From the NCBI GenBank assembly GCA_037447655.1, contig JBBHKE010002620.1:418644-482643 (forward strand): a stretch of 64,000 bases of DNA, written 5' to 3'. Positions 42,293 to 54,450 of the stretch are shown here, piece after piece. Below the pieces are notes generated by a model. It was given only the letters and a program-made list of their open reading frames with translations. It made no database searches and was not told the DNA's origin. Source of the DNA: Zygnema cylindricum. Its lineage: Eukaryota > Streptophyta > Zygnematophyceae > Zygnematales > Zygnemataceae. The position numbers and the translations under genes are program-made. Each line of letters begins with the position of its first letter. The stretch's first letter is position 1.

Positions 42293-42520
42293 GCTACACT
42301 ACTCATCACTATTAGTATTAAACAGATTTCGTCAAACGGCAGTTTACTGTATTGTCAACTGTCGGATTTAATTTTTTTCAGAGCAGCAATTTAAAGGTAA
42401 ACAGTGTCATCCTTCGATGATGACGTCACCATTGACAATCTGAAAAAACTGTGATGAGAAAAAGTATTTCGACTGCCAGAAAAATCTTCAACACTAATAG
42501 TCCTGTGGCTGATAACTCAC
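42293..42520. mobile_element. possible MITE remnant
   Basis: Left end CTACACTACTCATCACTATTAG resembles the terminal repeat of the 30550 MITE, and CAACACTAATAGTCC near 42490 resembles its other end, about 200 bp apart. The internal sequence differs. Weak support. Confidence 0.35.
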
Positions 42521-44324
42521 TACCGTATCAAGTCAAAGTCCACAACCGTGAAGGTCATGGACGTTGACCCTTGGTGGAAGATTTGCAAGACCGCTGTTTG
42601 GCATCTGCAAGCGCAAGCTGACGCATGAGAGCCATGGACTGAGCTCGTTGGAGGAAAAAAGATACTCTAGGACGGTAGAAAGCCTCTTTGTTCCTCTCTG
42701 TTTGACGTTAGCCTCTCTGTTCCTCTTGTTTCAAAGTTCAAACAGTTGCTGCAAGAAGTTCCCAAGGAAAGCTGTCAAAAGACTTGGTCTGGCAGCTGGA
42801 AAGATGTCCGGTGAGAACAAAGCGGTCTGCTTGACGCGGATTACCGTAACCTCTTTAACTGTCGAAGTCCCGAACTGTCACGATACGCTGTAGGCGCGAA
42901 GAATCACGGTGGATCTGAGTGCCACGTTGGCAGGCAGCGTTCTGCAAACGCTTTCTACAGCAGCAGAGATTTGGCGAGCGACTGCATCTGTGACGTTACC
43001 TACGACCGATGTTCTAACAAGTAACAACGGTGAATTGGTGAGAGATTTCTGCAGTGGGCCAAACAAAGAAGTCAAGCAGCCGTAGAAGCTTCACATGCGT
43101 CATTGGTTGGATAGTGCGACCCTGCTTATATTGTGTCGCATTTGTCGCGTGCTGTAAATGGAAAATGACTTGAGGTCGGGCTTCTGACGTGGCTATGTTC
43201 TGTACACATAATTAAAGAAGGCTTTTCACAAGATCCGTCATCTCCCTATGACACGTCGTCATTGTTCGGCTTCGATTCGAGCAATATTCGCATCCTGACG
43301 AGATGAAAAGTACACATTTGACCAGGATTTTGTCCAGCGTGGCTCAACTGAATCCTAGTCACGAATGTCCCCACTTTTCCCGCGTAGGTGGGACAATTCG
43401 TTTTGTCGAGATGTGACGTTTCGTTAAGGGTTCCTTGAGGTCATCAAACGTTTTGGAACCAATCGGAAACGTTAAATGCTACATATAAGTGGAGCACGCT
43501 AGTGGAGGCGGAGTGGCGGTACTGGTGTCGTCATAAGCGACAAGTTCAGTACTAAACTGTAATGACCGTTCGTTAAGACGGTGACAAAACGCCTGAAATA
43601 ATGCATCATTTATTTTGGATACAATAAAGTACGCACATAAAAAAAAACAAATAAAAGTTTTTCTGTTTGATAGGACTTACAAGGAGCGCTTAGATTCAAA
43701 TGGAAACGAAAACTGGGAAGATGAAGACAACAAAAGGTTATTAAGATGGAATAAGAAAGTTAAAACGTTTGTTTTCTGCCCGGAAGCCTTATCGTCCGTA
43801 CTTGAACCTCGTACGATTTTCTTGTAGGATGCCGTTCGAATCTTTCAAAAGGAACTTCGCATTCAAACTTCAAGTGCCCTCTTGGCAGTGTGATATTCCA
43901 CGTGTTACGATGTTGACATTCCGCATGTCCGAAACAATAAAAGTGACTTGTCATTTTAGTCATTCCCATGCGGGCGGTTGAATTTTGAAGGTGGTGACGA
44001 ACAATACTTCCAAAAGAATGACAGGATTCATGATGGCCATCTTCGTGCCTAAAAAAAGAACACTATAACATGTGTAGCAATTTTAGGTTTTGGTTCTCAA
44101 AGGGAGAATATTCTCTTCCTGTATATGCGGTAATTCTGGTTTCCATATAATACTTCATCTCTCTTCTATTGGCAATTTTATTGTTTGAAAGCTTCAGATT
44201 CGGTTTCTGGATAGCATGTTTTCTATTTTTTCTGAATTGTTCACAATTATCAGTTGAGATTTCCTTCACTTGCTATTTTTTGAAAAAAACCTTTCATTTT
44301 GGTACCTTCCCAACAGAAAAAAAA
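42521..44324. other. intergenic region upstream of phospholipase C
   Basis: No supportable gene. One plus-strand frame at about 42700-43015 (LLDADYRNLFNC, ASDCICDVTYDRC) is open for about 65 codons but lacks a start and any known domain. AAAGTCCACAACCGTGAAGG at 42533 resembles AAGGTCCACAACCACGAAGG at 62461, so the block may be transposon-derived. A CCACGTGTTACG G-box-like site at about 43898 lies 430 bp upstream of the phospholipase start. Confidence 0.45.
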
Positions 44325-46490
44325 ATGGCAAAATTTGTGGTAACATGGAGTCAGTTTTATGCTGTTTTCATCCTCCTCTTCCTCTTCACACAATCCTTTG
44401 CTCGACAGGAGCAATTTTTGAAAGCCTCTTTAAAGTCCAGTAAACCTAAAATTGGTTCTCGAATTAAAACAGTTGTTCTTCTTATGATGGAAAATCGCTC
44501 TTTCGATCACATGCTTGGATGGCTCCAAAGGTTGCGTCCCGATATCGATGGCCTAACTGGAAAAGAATACAATCCTCTTAATGTTTCTGATCCTTCTTCC
44601 GCTAAAATTTACGTATCAGATAATGCAGAATTTGTTGATCCGGATCCTGGTCATTCTTTTCAAGCAATTAGAGAACAAGTGTTTGGGGGAGCAACTCCTG
44701 ATTTACTTGCTCAAGAAATTCCACCAATGAATGGTTTTGCTCAGCAAGCAGAAAGTTTGTTACCTAACCAAGGTTTTGCAGAAAGGGTTATGTCAGGGTT
44801 TCGTCCAGAAGTGGTACCTGTACATACTGCTTTGGCTATGGAATTTGCAGTTTTTGACTCGTGGCATGCATCTATGCCTGCCAGCACACAGCCAAATCGG
44901 ATGTATGTCCATTCCGCCACATCACACGGAGCGACAGGAAATCACATACCAGATTTATTGAGGGGCTTTCCACAGAAAACCATATATGATTCTCTGCATG
45001 AAGATGGCTACAGTTTTGGTATTTATCACCAAAGTTTGCCTTCAGTTTTGTTTTTAAATAGTCTTCGACGGGTAAAATATGCGAATAATTTCCATAACTG
45101 GGAGAAGTTTCGACGGGATGCCAAGGCAGGAAAACTTCCAAATTACTCTTTTTTGGAACCGAAATACTTCGATTTGAAGATAAATCCCGCAAATGATGAT
45201 CATCCTAGCCATGATGTTGCTGAGGGCCAAAAACTTCTGAAAGAAGTTTATGAATTGCTGAGAAAATCTCCTCAGTGGGAAGAAACTTTGCTTATTATAA
45301 CATATGATGAGCACGGTGGTTTCTTTGACCACGTGGCAACGCCTGTCAAGGACGTTCCGAGCCCGGATGATATAATTGGCCCAGAGCCATGGCTATTTGA
45401 ATTTGACAGGTTGGGAGTCCGAGTTCCAACAATTATGGTTTCTCCATGGATTAACAAGGGGACAGGTGAGATCAGAAACAAACGTGAACCTGAACTTGTT
45501 ACAAATATAGCTGCTTGTGTTGTTTCACATTTCCCTGCTTTGTTTTGTAACTTGGGTCCGTTGTTTATGAATTTTGTTTCTGTTAAGAGTCCTTTTGTCT
45601 CCATCTTTTTGTCATTTAGCTTCTGAAAATTATTGTTCTTTTCTTTGTGAAAACTTCATGCAATATTGGAGATGTATGGTGATTCTTTGTTTTCTTTCTA
45701 TCTTCCCTTCGGTCTTTTTCCTGCCACAGTTGACTTCCAAATTCTGTTTTGCAGAAAACATGTGACAAATCTGTTTCATTGTTTCTTCCTTGCAGTTGTC
45801 CACAATCCTGCGGGGCCTATGCTTTCCTCTGTTTTTGAGCACTCTTCGGTTCCGGCAACTGTAAAAAAAATGTTTGACTTAAAATCCGACTTTCTCACAA
45901 GGCGTGACAGATGGGCCGGTACTTTTGAACATGTCTTCATGGAAAGGGATTCTCCCCGAACTGACTGCCCTGGTAAATTATTTTCTCCTTCCTGTTTCCA
46001 TATCTGATTGCGCATTCTAGCGTGAAATTTTTCAATTTCCATTTCTGCGTACTTTTGTGGAAAGGTAATTAGCTAGACATCCAGGGTGTATGTTTTCGGC
46101 CTAGTTAATGTTTTACTCTCTTAAGCTCGTTTAGAATTAATCTTCTTTTATTTTTTCTGTGTATCTCCAGAGGAATTACCATCACCACCCTGGTCACTCC
46201 GTCACAGTCCTCCAAATGAAGAAGCTTCGCTGACAGAATGGCAGTCAGAATTGGTTCAATTGGCAATGACACTTGTGAAAAACACATCAATGAGCAATGA
46301 AAATTTGTTACAAATTCCTAAATCTATGAATGTGAGGGAAGCTAGCGAGTTTGTGGAGGACGCGACGCGCCGGTTTTTATTAGCAGGGAAAGAGGCCTTG
46401 AAATTTGGAGTAAACGGAGACGAACTTGTTACTGTCGAAATTTTGAAGCCCGTTGTAACAGATAGGGAAGTTAAAGTAAAAGAATATTAA
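44325..46490 (+). CDS. NPC: non-specific phospholipase C (phosphoesterase family), 3 exons
   Basis: Hydrolyses membrane phospholipids such as phosphatidylcholine to diacylglycerol; plant NPCs act in phosphate starvation and lipid signalling. Exons 44325-45465, 45796-45972 and 46171-46490 join in phase 1 and give 545 residues, near the family's 510-540. The ATG at 44325 was chosen because a hydrophobic signal peptide ([16 protein letters not shown], residues 11-26) follows at once, although the frame is open 52 codons upstream. Family motifs: [17 protein letters not shown] (56-62 core), [23 protein letters not shown]-type segment around residue 190, and [12 protein letters not shown] (Asp328-Gly332). 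The C-terminal [12 protein letters not shown] and SPRTDCP segments match plant NPCs. A secreted or endomembrane enzyme is expected from the signal peptide. No defects seen. Confidence 0.95.
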
Positions 46491-47179
46491 CAGGGATACC
46501 TGCGAGGATCTACCGAAAAACTAAAACAAGTTCCGAAAAAAGTGACTGCAACTTCCTGAGTGCCGAATTATGATTTGATGAATGGAATAGACGGGATTGG
46601 GGAAAGGGTTTTATTGTTTTGCCTCGATTCAGAGAGGTCAGAATTGTATAGAGATGAAGTTCTGTTTATTGCCACAATTCATGCAAATATAGTAGGGAAT
46701 CCACATGGTTAAAGCTGATTTGTAAATAAGGCGACATAGATAGTTTGGGTTTTCTACAGTAGTTAGTTCTAGGAACCTTTTCTGTTCTCAAACAAGAAGA
46801 ACTTGTTCCCTGTTTCAGAAGCAAAAGGGGGATACTTTGAAGTGCACTATATTCAGGTTTTAAACCATTACATCAACATTTGATTCTCCGTAACTATGTT
46901 TGACTTCTCGTAATAACTTGCTGGCTCAAAATGAAGCGGATTTTCTCTGAAATCCTTCCGTACTTATATTTGGTATTGTTGAATGTGTTAAATGTGTTAC
47001 AATGTAACCCATTTTAAAGTAGTTGATTGTAGGCTATCCTGTTTAAGGTTGGAAATCATCTACATACATTTTTATTTTGATACTCAACATTTATAACATG
47101 TTTTGAAATGATTCCATGCAGGAATGATTTTGGGTTCTGAAACTAATATTTTAGCAACATGAGTGAACTAGTGCTTAAC
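46491..47179. other. 3' flank of phospholipase C
   Basis: Probable 3' UTR followed by AT-rich intergenic DNA. No ORF with recognisable features. Confidence 0.5.
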
Positions 47180-47377
47180 TACACGGCCCTACGTTATTAG
47201 AGGTAATAACACTAATTCGGTCCTGACTTTTTTTGGCCAGAAATCACAAAATAGTATTAACAACACTATTCAAGAATGTGGACTACAATCTGCCACGTCT
47301 CCTTGCAATAAATCAGTACTATTAATTCAAATTTTGCATTAACACTAAAAAACCCTTTAACGCGATGGGCAGTTAAG
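47180..47377. mobile_element. MITE (TTAGTGTTA family)
   Basis: Strong match to 30550-30745: GGTAATAACACTAATTCGGTC, GACTTTTTTTGGCCA, AAATCACAAAATAG, CAATCTGCCACGTCTCCTTGCA, GCATT(A/G)ACACTAA. The terminal repeats are eroded, more so at the right end. Confidence 0.7.
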
Positions 47378-49008
47378 GTAAAAATAATTCGTATTTTGTA
47401 CATCATTAATTACTTGTACTGCCCAGCTTATCTACAAATGCGTTAGAATTTTGATTAGTCTCAAATCGATTCTCCTATGTCATGCATAACAAACTTCATT
47501 AGTGTGATAGAACACCTATGCGGAGACCTGATAGGTTTTATGAGTTAATGCAGGCAACGTACTTCAGCCATTTGCCAGAATTGTCGTTTTTTTTTGTTTG
47601 TTCATGAACTTAATTAACATGCATTCGAATTTTTCAATGATTTCATCTTTTCATTTGTAATTGTCTGCTTCCAACATTCGTGCTCGTTCAAAGGGCATTG
47701 GAAGAATGTAAAGGTCAAATGATCTGGCCTCTATGTATATTCTTGGCTTGCAGAGGCTAGCCAATGTCTGCAAGTCTGGATGTTGAAGAAATGTGCAATT
47801 TGCATATGTACTACTGTGTTGTTGTTCTCTCTAAAATGTTTGCACAGAAAAGGTAGCTTTTATAAGGTATGATGCTTAGTATCCAGTGTTGCTCTCTCTA
47901 CATGAGAAGGTTAACGTGTGGTGTTCGACTGCAAAAGTTGGATGCAAAATGTCTTTAGAAATCTGGAATAAAAACTTCAAATGCAAAGTTTAATATCCTT
48001 TTGTTGTTCAAGAACAATCGACTCTTGTTCCTGTGTGATTCTAGTATAATTTTTTTTAAGTGGAATACAGTAACTGACTTTTGAAGCATTCGATAGTCAG
48101 GGTAATGAATGTGGTTCTCAGATATGAGCAACCTGATCTGAACGAAAGGATGTGTCAGTACGAGACACATCCAACTACTTCACATTAACTTAGGATAGCT
48201 TAACCTGGTTTGCAAAATACCAAACTTAGCCTGCATAACTATATGATCAAACGTTTTTTTTCTGTTTTGAAGTAACAAGAGATGCTATTAGTCAAAAAAC
48301 TTGATTGCAAGAAGCTCTCTGTAATCACCTTCCTAAAATAACTGGAGAAATGGAAGAAATTAAACAGCCAGCTGGCTCAAGGATAAAGCGCCTTAGGAAG
48401 CGAGAAACAACGCAGTCAAGCAGAAGCGATATGCAGAACAATGTCTAAAGTTAAACAAAAAATATAAAGATCTGGACCCCATGAAACAAAAGTGCAAACA
48501 TCTCGTGTGGAGTCATCACACGATTCGGAATTTCCCCTAGTAAAAAATCAGTTTTGTTACGCACTAAATGCAGCACAAAATGTTTATCGTGCGAAATTCC
48601 GGCACGCTGTTCGGATTCCGCGCAGTAAGTTCCCGCACGTTTTGTTCAGGAAACGCTCTGCGACGACTCTGCGACAATTCTGCGACAATTCTGCGACAAT
48701 TCTGCGAGGACTCCGCCCTAATTTCCTTGAATGGCTGATATAAAAAAGTGGAAACCCTAAAACTGCAGGCCTTTGGACCTTGTATAGTCCTGCACAAAAC
48801 AGTCATTCTCCCCTATGGTTCTCAATTTCTCTTTTCCTTCAGGCTTTTTTTTAGCACTCCAAAACTTTTCGGAAGTTCTTACAACGTACTGTATTAGGGT
48901 TATTTAAACATCAGTAGCAGAAAAAAATCATCTTTCTCTCCCTGTTTTTTTTCTTACCCTTTCCCTTTCGCCCTTTTTTTTTCCTCTCTCTCTCTCTCCG
49001 CTGCAGCC
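47378..49008. other. intergenic region upstream of MFAP1
   Basis: No supportable gene. A short tandem repeat (TCTGCGACAAT, 11 bp, about four units) lies at 48657-48706. A CT-rich stretch (48965-49000) just before the start codon is a likely 5' UTR. Confidence 0.5.
48657..48706. repeat. 11-bp tandem repeat
   Basis: TCTGCGACAAT repeated three times with a variant TCTGCGACGAC at the left. About 300 bp upstream of MFAP1. Confidence 0.85.
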
Positions 49009-50926
49009 ATGTCGGTGGCAGCAGGAGTGAGTGATTCTGCAATAGCCGTAAGAGACAAACTGAGAGGGAAGATTGGGCAGACAAAAGTAAAGAGATACTG
49101 GCCTGGTAAGGCTCCAGAATGGGCGGATGAGATTCCGGAGGGGGATAGAGAAGAGGCAGTAGTGGGAGGAAAAGAAAGAAGAGAGAGGGAAGCAGGAGAA
49201 GGTGTTCCTGCAGAGAGGCTCTCTCTCCCTAAGGATGATTCGAGATTAAGAAGATTGGCAGAGAGTAGGAGAGACAGAGAGGAAGCCATAGCCAGACATA
49301 GAGAGATTAGGGCAGCTGAAATTGTGTCAACAAGGGAGGAGGAGAAGGAGGAGGAGGAGAGGAGGGAGGAGGAAGAGAGGAAGGAGGAAGATGAAGAGGA
49401 AATTGAAGAGAGGAGGAGGAAAATCAGGGAAAAGCTGTTGTTGCAGAGACAGCAAGAGGAGGAGGAAGAGGAAGTAGAGGAGGAGGAAGAAGATGAGGAG
49501 GAGGAGTCAGAATATGAGACTGATTCAGAGGAGGAGGAGGGCGGAGTGGCCATGATGAGACCAATGTTTGTTCCGAAAGGAGAGAGAGATATAGAAGTAG
49601 AGAGGAAAAGAATAGAGGAAGAGGAGGAGGCGAGGGAGAATCTTCTGAAACAGAAATTGGAAGAGAGGAAGGCAGAGACAAAGGAGAAAGTGGTAGAGGA
49701 GATAAGGAAGGAGGAAGAGTTTGAGAAGGCAAGAGCAGAGGAGGGAGAGGGAGGAGAGGTAGACACTGATGATGAAAAGAACGAAGCAGAGGAATATGAA
49801 GCATGGAAAGTGAGAGAGATTTCTAGGATCAGAAGGGACAAAGAGGATAGAGAATCAGCAGTAAAGGAAAAAGAAGAGCTTGAAAAATTAAGGAATATGA
49901 CCGAGGAGGAGAGAAGAGAGTGGGAGAGGAAGAATCCGAAACAAATTAGTGTGGCTCCTAAAAAGAAATGGAAGTTTATGCAAAAATATTTTCACAAAGG
50001 TGCATTCTTTCAAGATATTCCGGATGATAGGGCAGGAACTGCTGGGGGAGCTGAAATTTTCACTCGTGATTTTTCGGCTCCAACAGGGGAGGATAAAATG
50101 GATAAAACAAATCTTCCTAAAGTTATGCAAGTCAAACATTTCGGCCGGAGTGGACAAACAAAATGGACCCATTTGGTTAATGAGGATACAACACAATGGG
50201 ACAATCCGTAAGTGGCTGACTTAACCTCTCTCACTCTCCCTCTCTCCCCTTTTCCTTCTTCCTCTTTCCCCTTCTCCCTCTCCCTCTCCCTCTTCCTCTC
50301 TGTCTCTTCCTGTCCCTCTTCCCTCTTCCTCTCCCCCTCTCCCTCTCCCCTCTCCCTCTCCCCCTTCCTCTTCCTCTCCCTCTCCTGTCCTGTCCTTGTT
50401 TCTCCCATTCTTTCATGGGGAAGTAAATGTGTGTTTTGTCGGCATGATGCCATTGGATGTCTGCAAAAAGTAAAACCCCATGTATTTATGATTCCGTTAT
50501 GAATTCTTGTGCTACAATCTACATAATTGCGATACGGTATGACAAGTCACAACTTTCACTATATTGTAACTATTGTGAATCCACCGACATTCAATGGCAA
50601 TAATTGAGCAAATTTGATATGCATCACTATTAAAAATATAATTTTTTGAGTTTAGTCTTTGAAATTTTCTTTCGCTTCAAGTTTCATGCTTTGAAATGAG
50701 AGAAGAAAACATTTTTTTTTTCTTAAATATAATAATCTTTTGGGCAATTTTCTGGGGTAATGTTCAAGCAGAAAATTCATCAAACTTTTGCAGAACACTT
50801 ATTTTTTAATGTGAATCCGCAGAAGTCAAAGTTGCAATTGCAGTAGCTTTTCTGACTGAATATTTGCAGAATAGTAAGGGCCAATTCTAAATCTAGGAAA
50901 ATTATTGCTCTTTTATGATTTTACCT

Positions 50927-50990
<64 letters not shown>

Positions 50991-51451
50991 ATATATTTTC
51001 TGCAGAAAATTCACATCGGGACAAAAAATTGCAGAATGGCAAGAGATGGTCCAATGAAATTAAGAGGTTTTCAATCTGCCAAAATAAATTCAGTGGCTGG
51101 GCATGTATACTGCTTTTTGTAGCTGAATTTGGCCTGAAATGATGCTTCAACAATTTTTTTGTTTCCTGGAGTTGCTGATGTCACATTTTAAAGAAACTTT
51201 TTCTAAGGTAATTCCTTAAGTGGGAAACTGGCCTATTTTATGTTGTGACAGTCACTTGAACTGCTTTTACTTTTTTTTTTGTCGTATTGTTTTTCTGAAC
51301 TGAAGTGTGCTATTTTGGACTGTTGTGTCTTTACAGGTGGACATATAATGACGAAATGCGAGCTAAGTACAATGCAAAAATGGCGGGAATGAATAGGCCG
51401 ATTGCAAAACCTAAAGGAAATAAGAAATTAAAAGATTGGGACACTAAGTGA
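49009..51451 (+). CDS. MFAP1: microfibrillar-associated protein 1 homologue (spliceosome), 2 exons
   Basis: Nuclear protein of the spliceosomal B complex that links tri-snRNP components during pre-mRNA splicing. Exons 49009-50207 and 51337-51451 (donor GTAAGT, acceptor TTTACAG) join in phase 2 and give 437 residues. The start ATG sits in GCAGCCATGTCG. The N-terminus (VKRYWPGKAPEWADE) is followed by long Glu/Arg-rich charged and coiled-coil segments (about 110-300), including an acidic EEEEDEEEESEYETDSEEEE block typical of MFAP1. The C-terminal domain is highly plant-like: WKFMQKYFHKGAFFQD, DFSAPTGEDKMDK, LPKVMQVKHFGRSGQTKWTH, and the exon 2 end GMNRPIAKPKGNKKLKDWD. No defects. The charged ORFs on the minus strand are shadows. 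Confidence 0.96.
50220..50400. repeat. CT-rich tract after the MFAP1 exon 1 donor
   Basis: CTCTCCC-type repeat starting 12 bp inside the intron. Unlike the GA tracts after AOX and FGGY donors, this one has the pyrimidine strand in the pre-mRNA. Confidence 0.9.
50929..50997. repeat. TA microsatellite in the MFAP1 intron
   Basis: About 68 bp of TA repeat with one TT interruption. Overlapping Ile/Tyr ORFs are artefacts. Confidence 0.95.
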
Positions 51452-52870
51452 AAGGTATCTGTCTCTCTCACACACAATTTTGTACAGAATTGTTTCTGTT
51501 ACTCTTTCAAACATTTAGGTTTTCTGTTTAATGAATTGGTACATCATTAATTCTTTTTGTTAAGTTTTCTAGATACTGTAAAACCTCCTCGGACTTTTTT
51601 GTTAGCCCTCCCTCCCTCCCTCCCTCTCGCCCTCCCTCCCTCCCTCTTTCTCTTCGTCTCCCCCCTCTCCCTCTCTTTCTCTCTCCCTCTCTCCCTGTCC
51701 CTCTCCTTTCTTTGTCTCTTTATTTCTCATCGTCGAAGGAGTTGAGTTTCATTGCTTTGCGGAGTACATTTTGTCGATGGTAGTTTCCATCCGGACCTTT
51801 TAAACGGGCTTTTTTGCAAAGGTGGTGTCACATTGGAAATTTTACTGTGAAAATAAGAGGTGCAAAATAATAAAAATGAGGGCAGAGAGAGAAACTGGCC
51901 CTGTCCGTCACCGAGGCCGCGCCCTTTTTTTCTCGGTTGCCAGTTATTATGTTTCTTTTCTTGCTTTCTTCGTCTTCCCCTCTGTTCTCTTCTTTGTTTT
52001 CTTCTGTTTGGTGAATTATGTCCATATGTTTCATAGTTCATGTCACTGGGATTTAGAGAAAAACATTGTGATTGATCCTATTTCTCTTCGAGGTTTGTTA
52101 AAATGTTAATGAATTGAAAACTCTTCCCTGTTTTTTTTTTTTTTCACTTTCTGTTCGTTCGTTGGACTTTGTGGATTTTAGGAGAAATTAGTGTGATTTA
52201 GTTCCTATTCCTATAGCTTCCATGTTCATAAAATAACTACTGCAAGTTACTGATTGTAGATATATGTATATTGGCTATTGCCGGAATTCCCATAGTTTTG
52301 TTTTGCCAAAATTTGGCAAGAATGCTAGGATTTGTTAATCATTTGACAAGCTTTGATAACATTTTGCCAAAATTTAATCACATTTGTTAAGATAATTCAA
52401 ACATTTGCCAAGCTGTTGAAATGTATGAGGATTTTGCAAATATTTGTGAGAAAAACACGAAAGTACTACAGATGATTCCAAACAACTAAGAAACACTATT
52501 ACCGTGTATCGCTATCAGTGTCCATGTATTTTTGTCTCACTTAAAACATCTTTTCTCCCTGCACTCTTATCGAATTGTTAATCTGATGGTTGCGATTGAA
52601 AGGGTTAGATTCCCACCTTTTGATTGAGTCGTCTCCCATTGAAAATAAGATTGAAATAAGTGTATAGAGGAAAGATGTTTTAACTGGCAAACGTTAACAT
52701 TAGTTCTGGTACATGGTGTAATAGCCGCAAAAAATGGGGCCAGGTATATTACGCAATCATTGCACCACGTACTGAGCTGCCTGAACCGCCTAAAATACAG
52801 TTCAGACTTGAAAACTGGCTGAGTGCTAACCTAAAACTCTCAACCTCCATAAATATGCCAAAATGAATCT
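51452..52870. other. 3' flank of MFAP1
   Basis: No gene supported. CT-rich microsatellite at 51600-51725. AATAAA at 51869 could be a distal poly(A) signal. 52310-52440 has several near-repeats of TTTTGCCAAAATTTG/ATTTGCCAAG. Confidence 0.5.
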
Positions 52871-52929
52871 CCAATGTAAATGTGTGGTTACAAACAAAAT
52901 TGCAGCTTTTTGAATAATATTGGTTCGAA

Positions 52930-53435
52930 ATCGATCATATTGACATCGGGATATTGTCATGATTATAAAACTGAAACTCCGCGCGAGGAATTGGGTATTC
53001 ATCGAGTGTCCATCAAGAAGTCAGAACAGATGACAGAAACAGAAATCAAACAAAGAATGATGATAATAATTACAAAATACGAAGACATGAATAAGTTAGT
53101 CACAACAAATAGTATTGACATCGGGATATTGTCATGATTTTGGAACTGAAACTCCGCGCGAGGAATTGGGTATTCATCAAGTGTCCATCAAGAAGCCAGA
53201 ACAGATGACAGAAACAGAATAAAGAATGATGACAATAATTACAAAAAACGAAAACACGAATAAGTTAGTCACGACAAATAGTGATGATAATAATTACAAA
53301 AATGCAAAAATGAACAAGTTAGACATGACAAATAGTGATGATGATAATTACAAAAACGAAAAAATGAACAAGTTAGACACGACAAATAGTGATGATGATA
53401 ATTACAAAAATGAAAAAACGAATAAGTTAGACAAG
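52930..53435 (+). repeat. 173-bp duplication followed by 54-bp coding-like minisatellite
   Basis: A unit starting ATTGACATCGGGATATTGTC occurs at about 52938 and again at 53112, with matching CCGCGCGAGGAATTGGGTATTC inside. It runs into three to four 54-bp units (about 53281-53433) ending in GACAAATAGTGATGATGAT. In one frame these encode an 18-residue Asp/Asn/Lys-rich repeat (NSDDDNYKNEKMNKLDTT), open for 78 codons (53226-53462). Confidence 0.85.
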
Positions 53436-53601
53436 TTCTCTACCAAGTCCACCGTTTCTTAAACTTAAAATTAATCATCACTCGTCACTAGTCTTTAGAA
53501 ACCATGAACTATTCAAGTACTTTAAAAAATAAAACCGAGTGGGACTACTGATGTTCAACCCCGCGCATATTTTGATGAAATAATGTGGACTGGTAATTTT
53601 A

Positions 53602-54450
53602 ATGAAAAATAGAAAAATGGATTACACGTCAAAAGCACCAAAAATTAATGTGGAAAAAGTGGAAATAAGACAAAATGGTTTCAAAACTGAAATTTCAACA
53701 TCAAAATTTACATCGTCAACTAAATTCTGTTTCTATGGAAGTTTTAATCCAATACTAAAACAAAGTAGGAGTTTCTCACTCCTTTCTCAAGGAAACAAGC
53801 CCATCAAGTTAAACCCTAAATTAAACAGAACCTCAAAGGATACCATCGCGCTTTTTAATAAGTTGGTAATTCTCAAAGGAAAAAACCTAAGAGAAAAAAA
53901 ACACTCAAAAACTAGCCCATATTAACAGTTGAAGAGAAGACAGCCATGGCTACAAAACCCAAAGCTTATTTAAAACGTTCATTTTCTTTAAATGTTCGTT
54001 ACTCCAAACGGAATGCCGGTTTATGCATCAATAATTGTTCCTAACTAAAAGACAAAATTATTGAAGAAGAGATGTGTACCCTTTTTAAGCTAAATGGACG
54101 TTAGTCAGACCTTCAAATTATTGACATTCTCAAAATAAGAAAAGAATACAAAAATATTCGTCCAAGCCCCGTATTTCGTGAAGAACTCATATATGCATTG
54201 TGATGACTTTAATCGTTTTTTTTCTCAAGTTTATCATCAATTTGTTCGGATTCCTCCGAAACAAGAGAAAAACTTCGAACATTCTGCAAAAAAGGACGAA
54301 ATTATGAAAACAAGTCAAATATCATCAAAGAATAGTCACATACAACTGAACAATTCAAGAGAAAGAAGTGAAAAAAAAATCAAAAAAATGGGAAATGAAA
54401 TCAGAAATGCAAGGGAGAAAGATTTTCCTTTTAAGAGTTTGCGTAAATAA
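53602..54450 (+). other. Lys/Asn-rich unknown ORFs
   Basis: Two plus-strand ORFs, 107 codons (53602-53925) and 90 codons (54178-54450), are Lys/Ser/Asn-rich and hydrophilic. Between them one frame contains IIDILKIRKEYKNIRPSPVF, which looks protein-like but is interrupted. No domain recognised. Together with the preceding repeats this may be a decayed gene or transposon. Not called as a gene. Confidence 0.3.

Noticed and set aside
44169-44324. Longer N-terminus for the phospholipase from 44169
   Set aside because: The ATG at 44325 gives an immediate signal peptide of normal length. The upstream frame is T-rich and unlike any family member.
48954-49841. 295-codon minus-strand Ser-rich ORF
   Set aside because: Antisense shadow of the Glu/Arg-rich MFAP1 exon 1.
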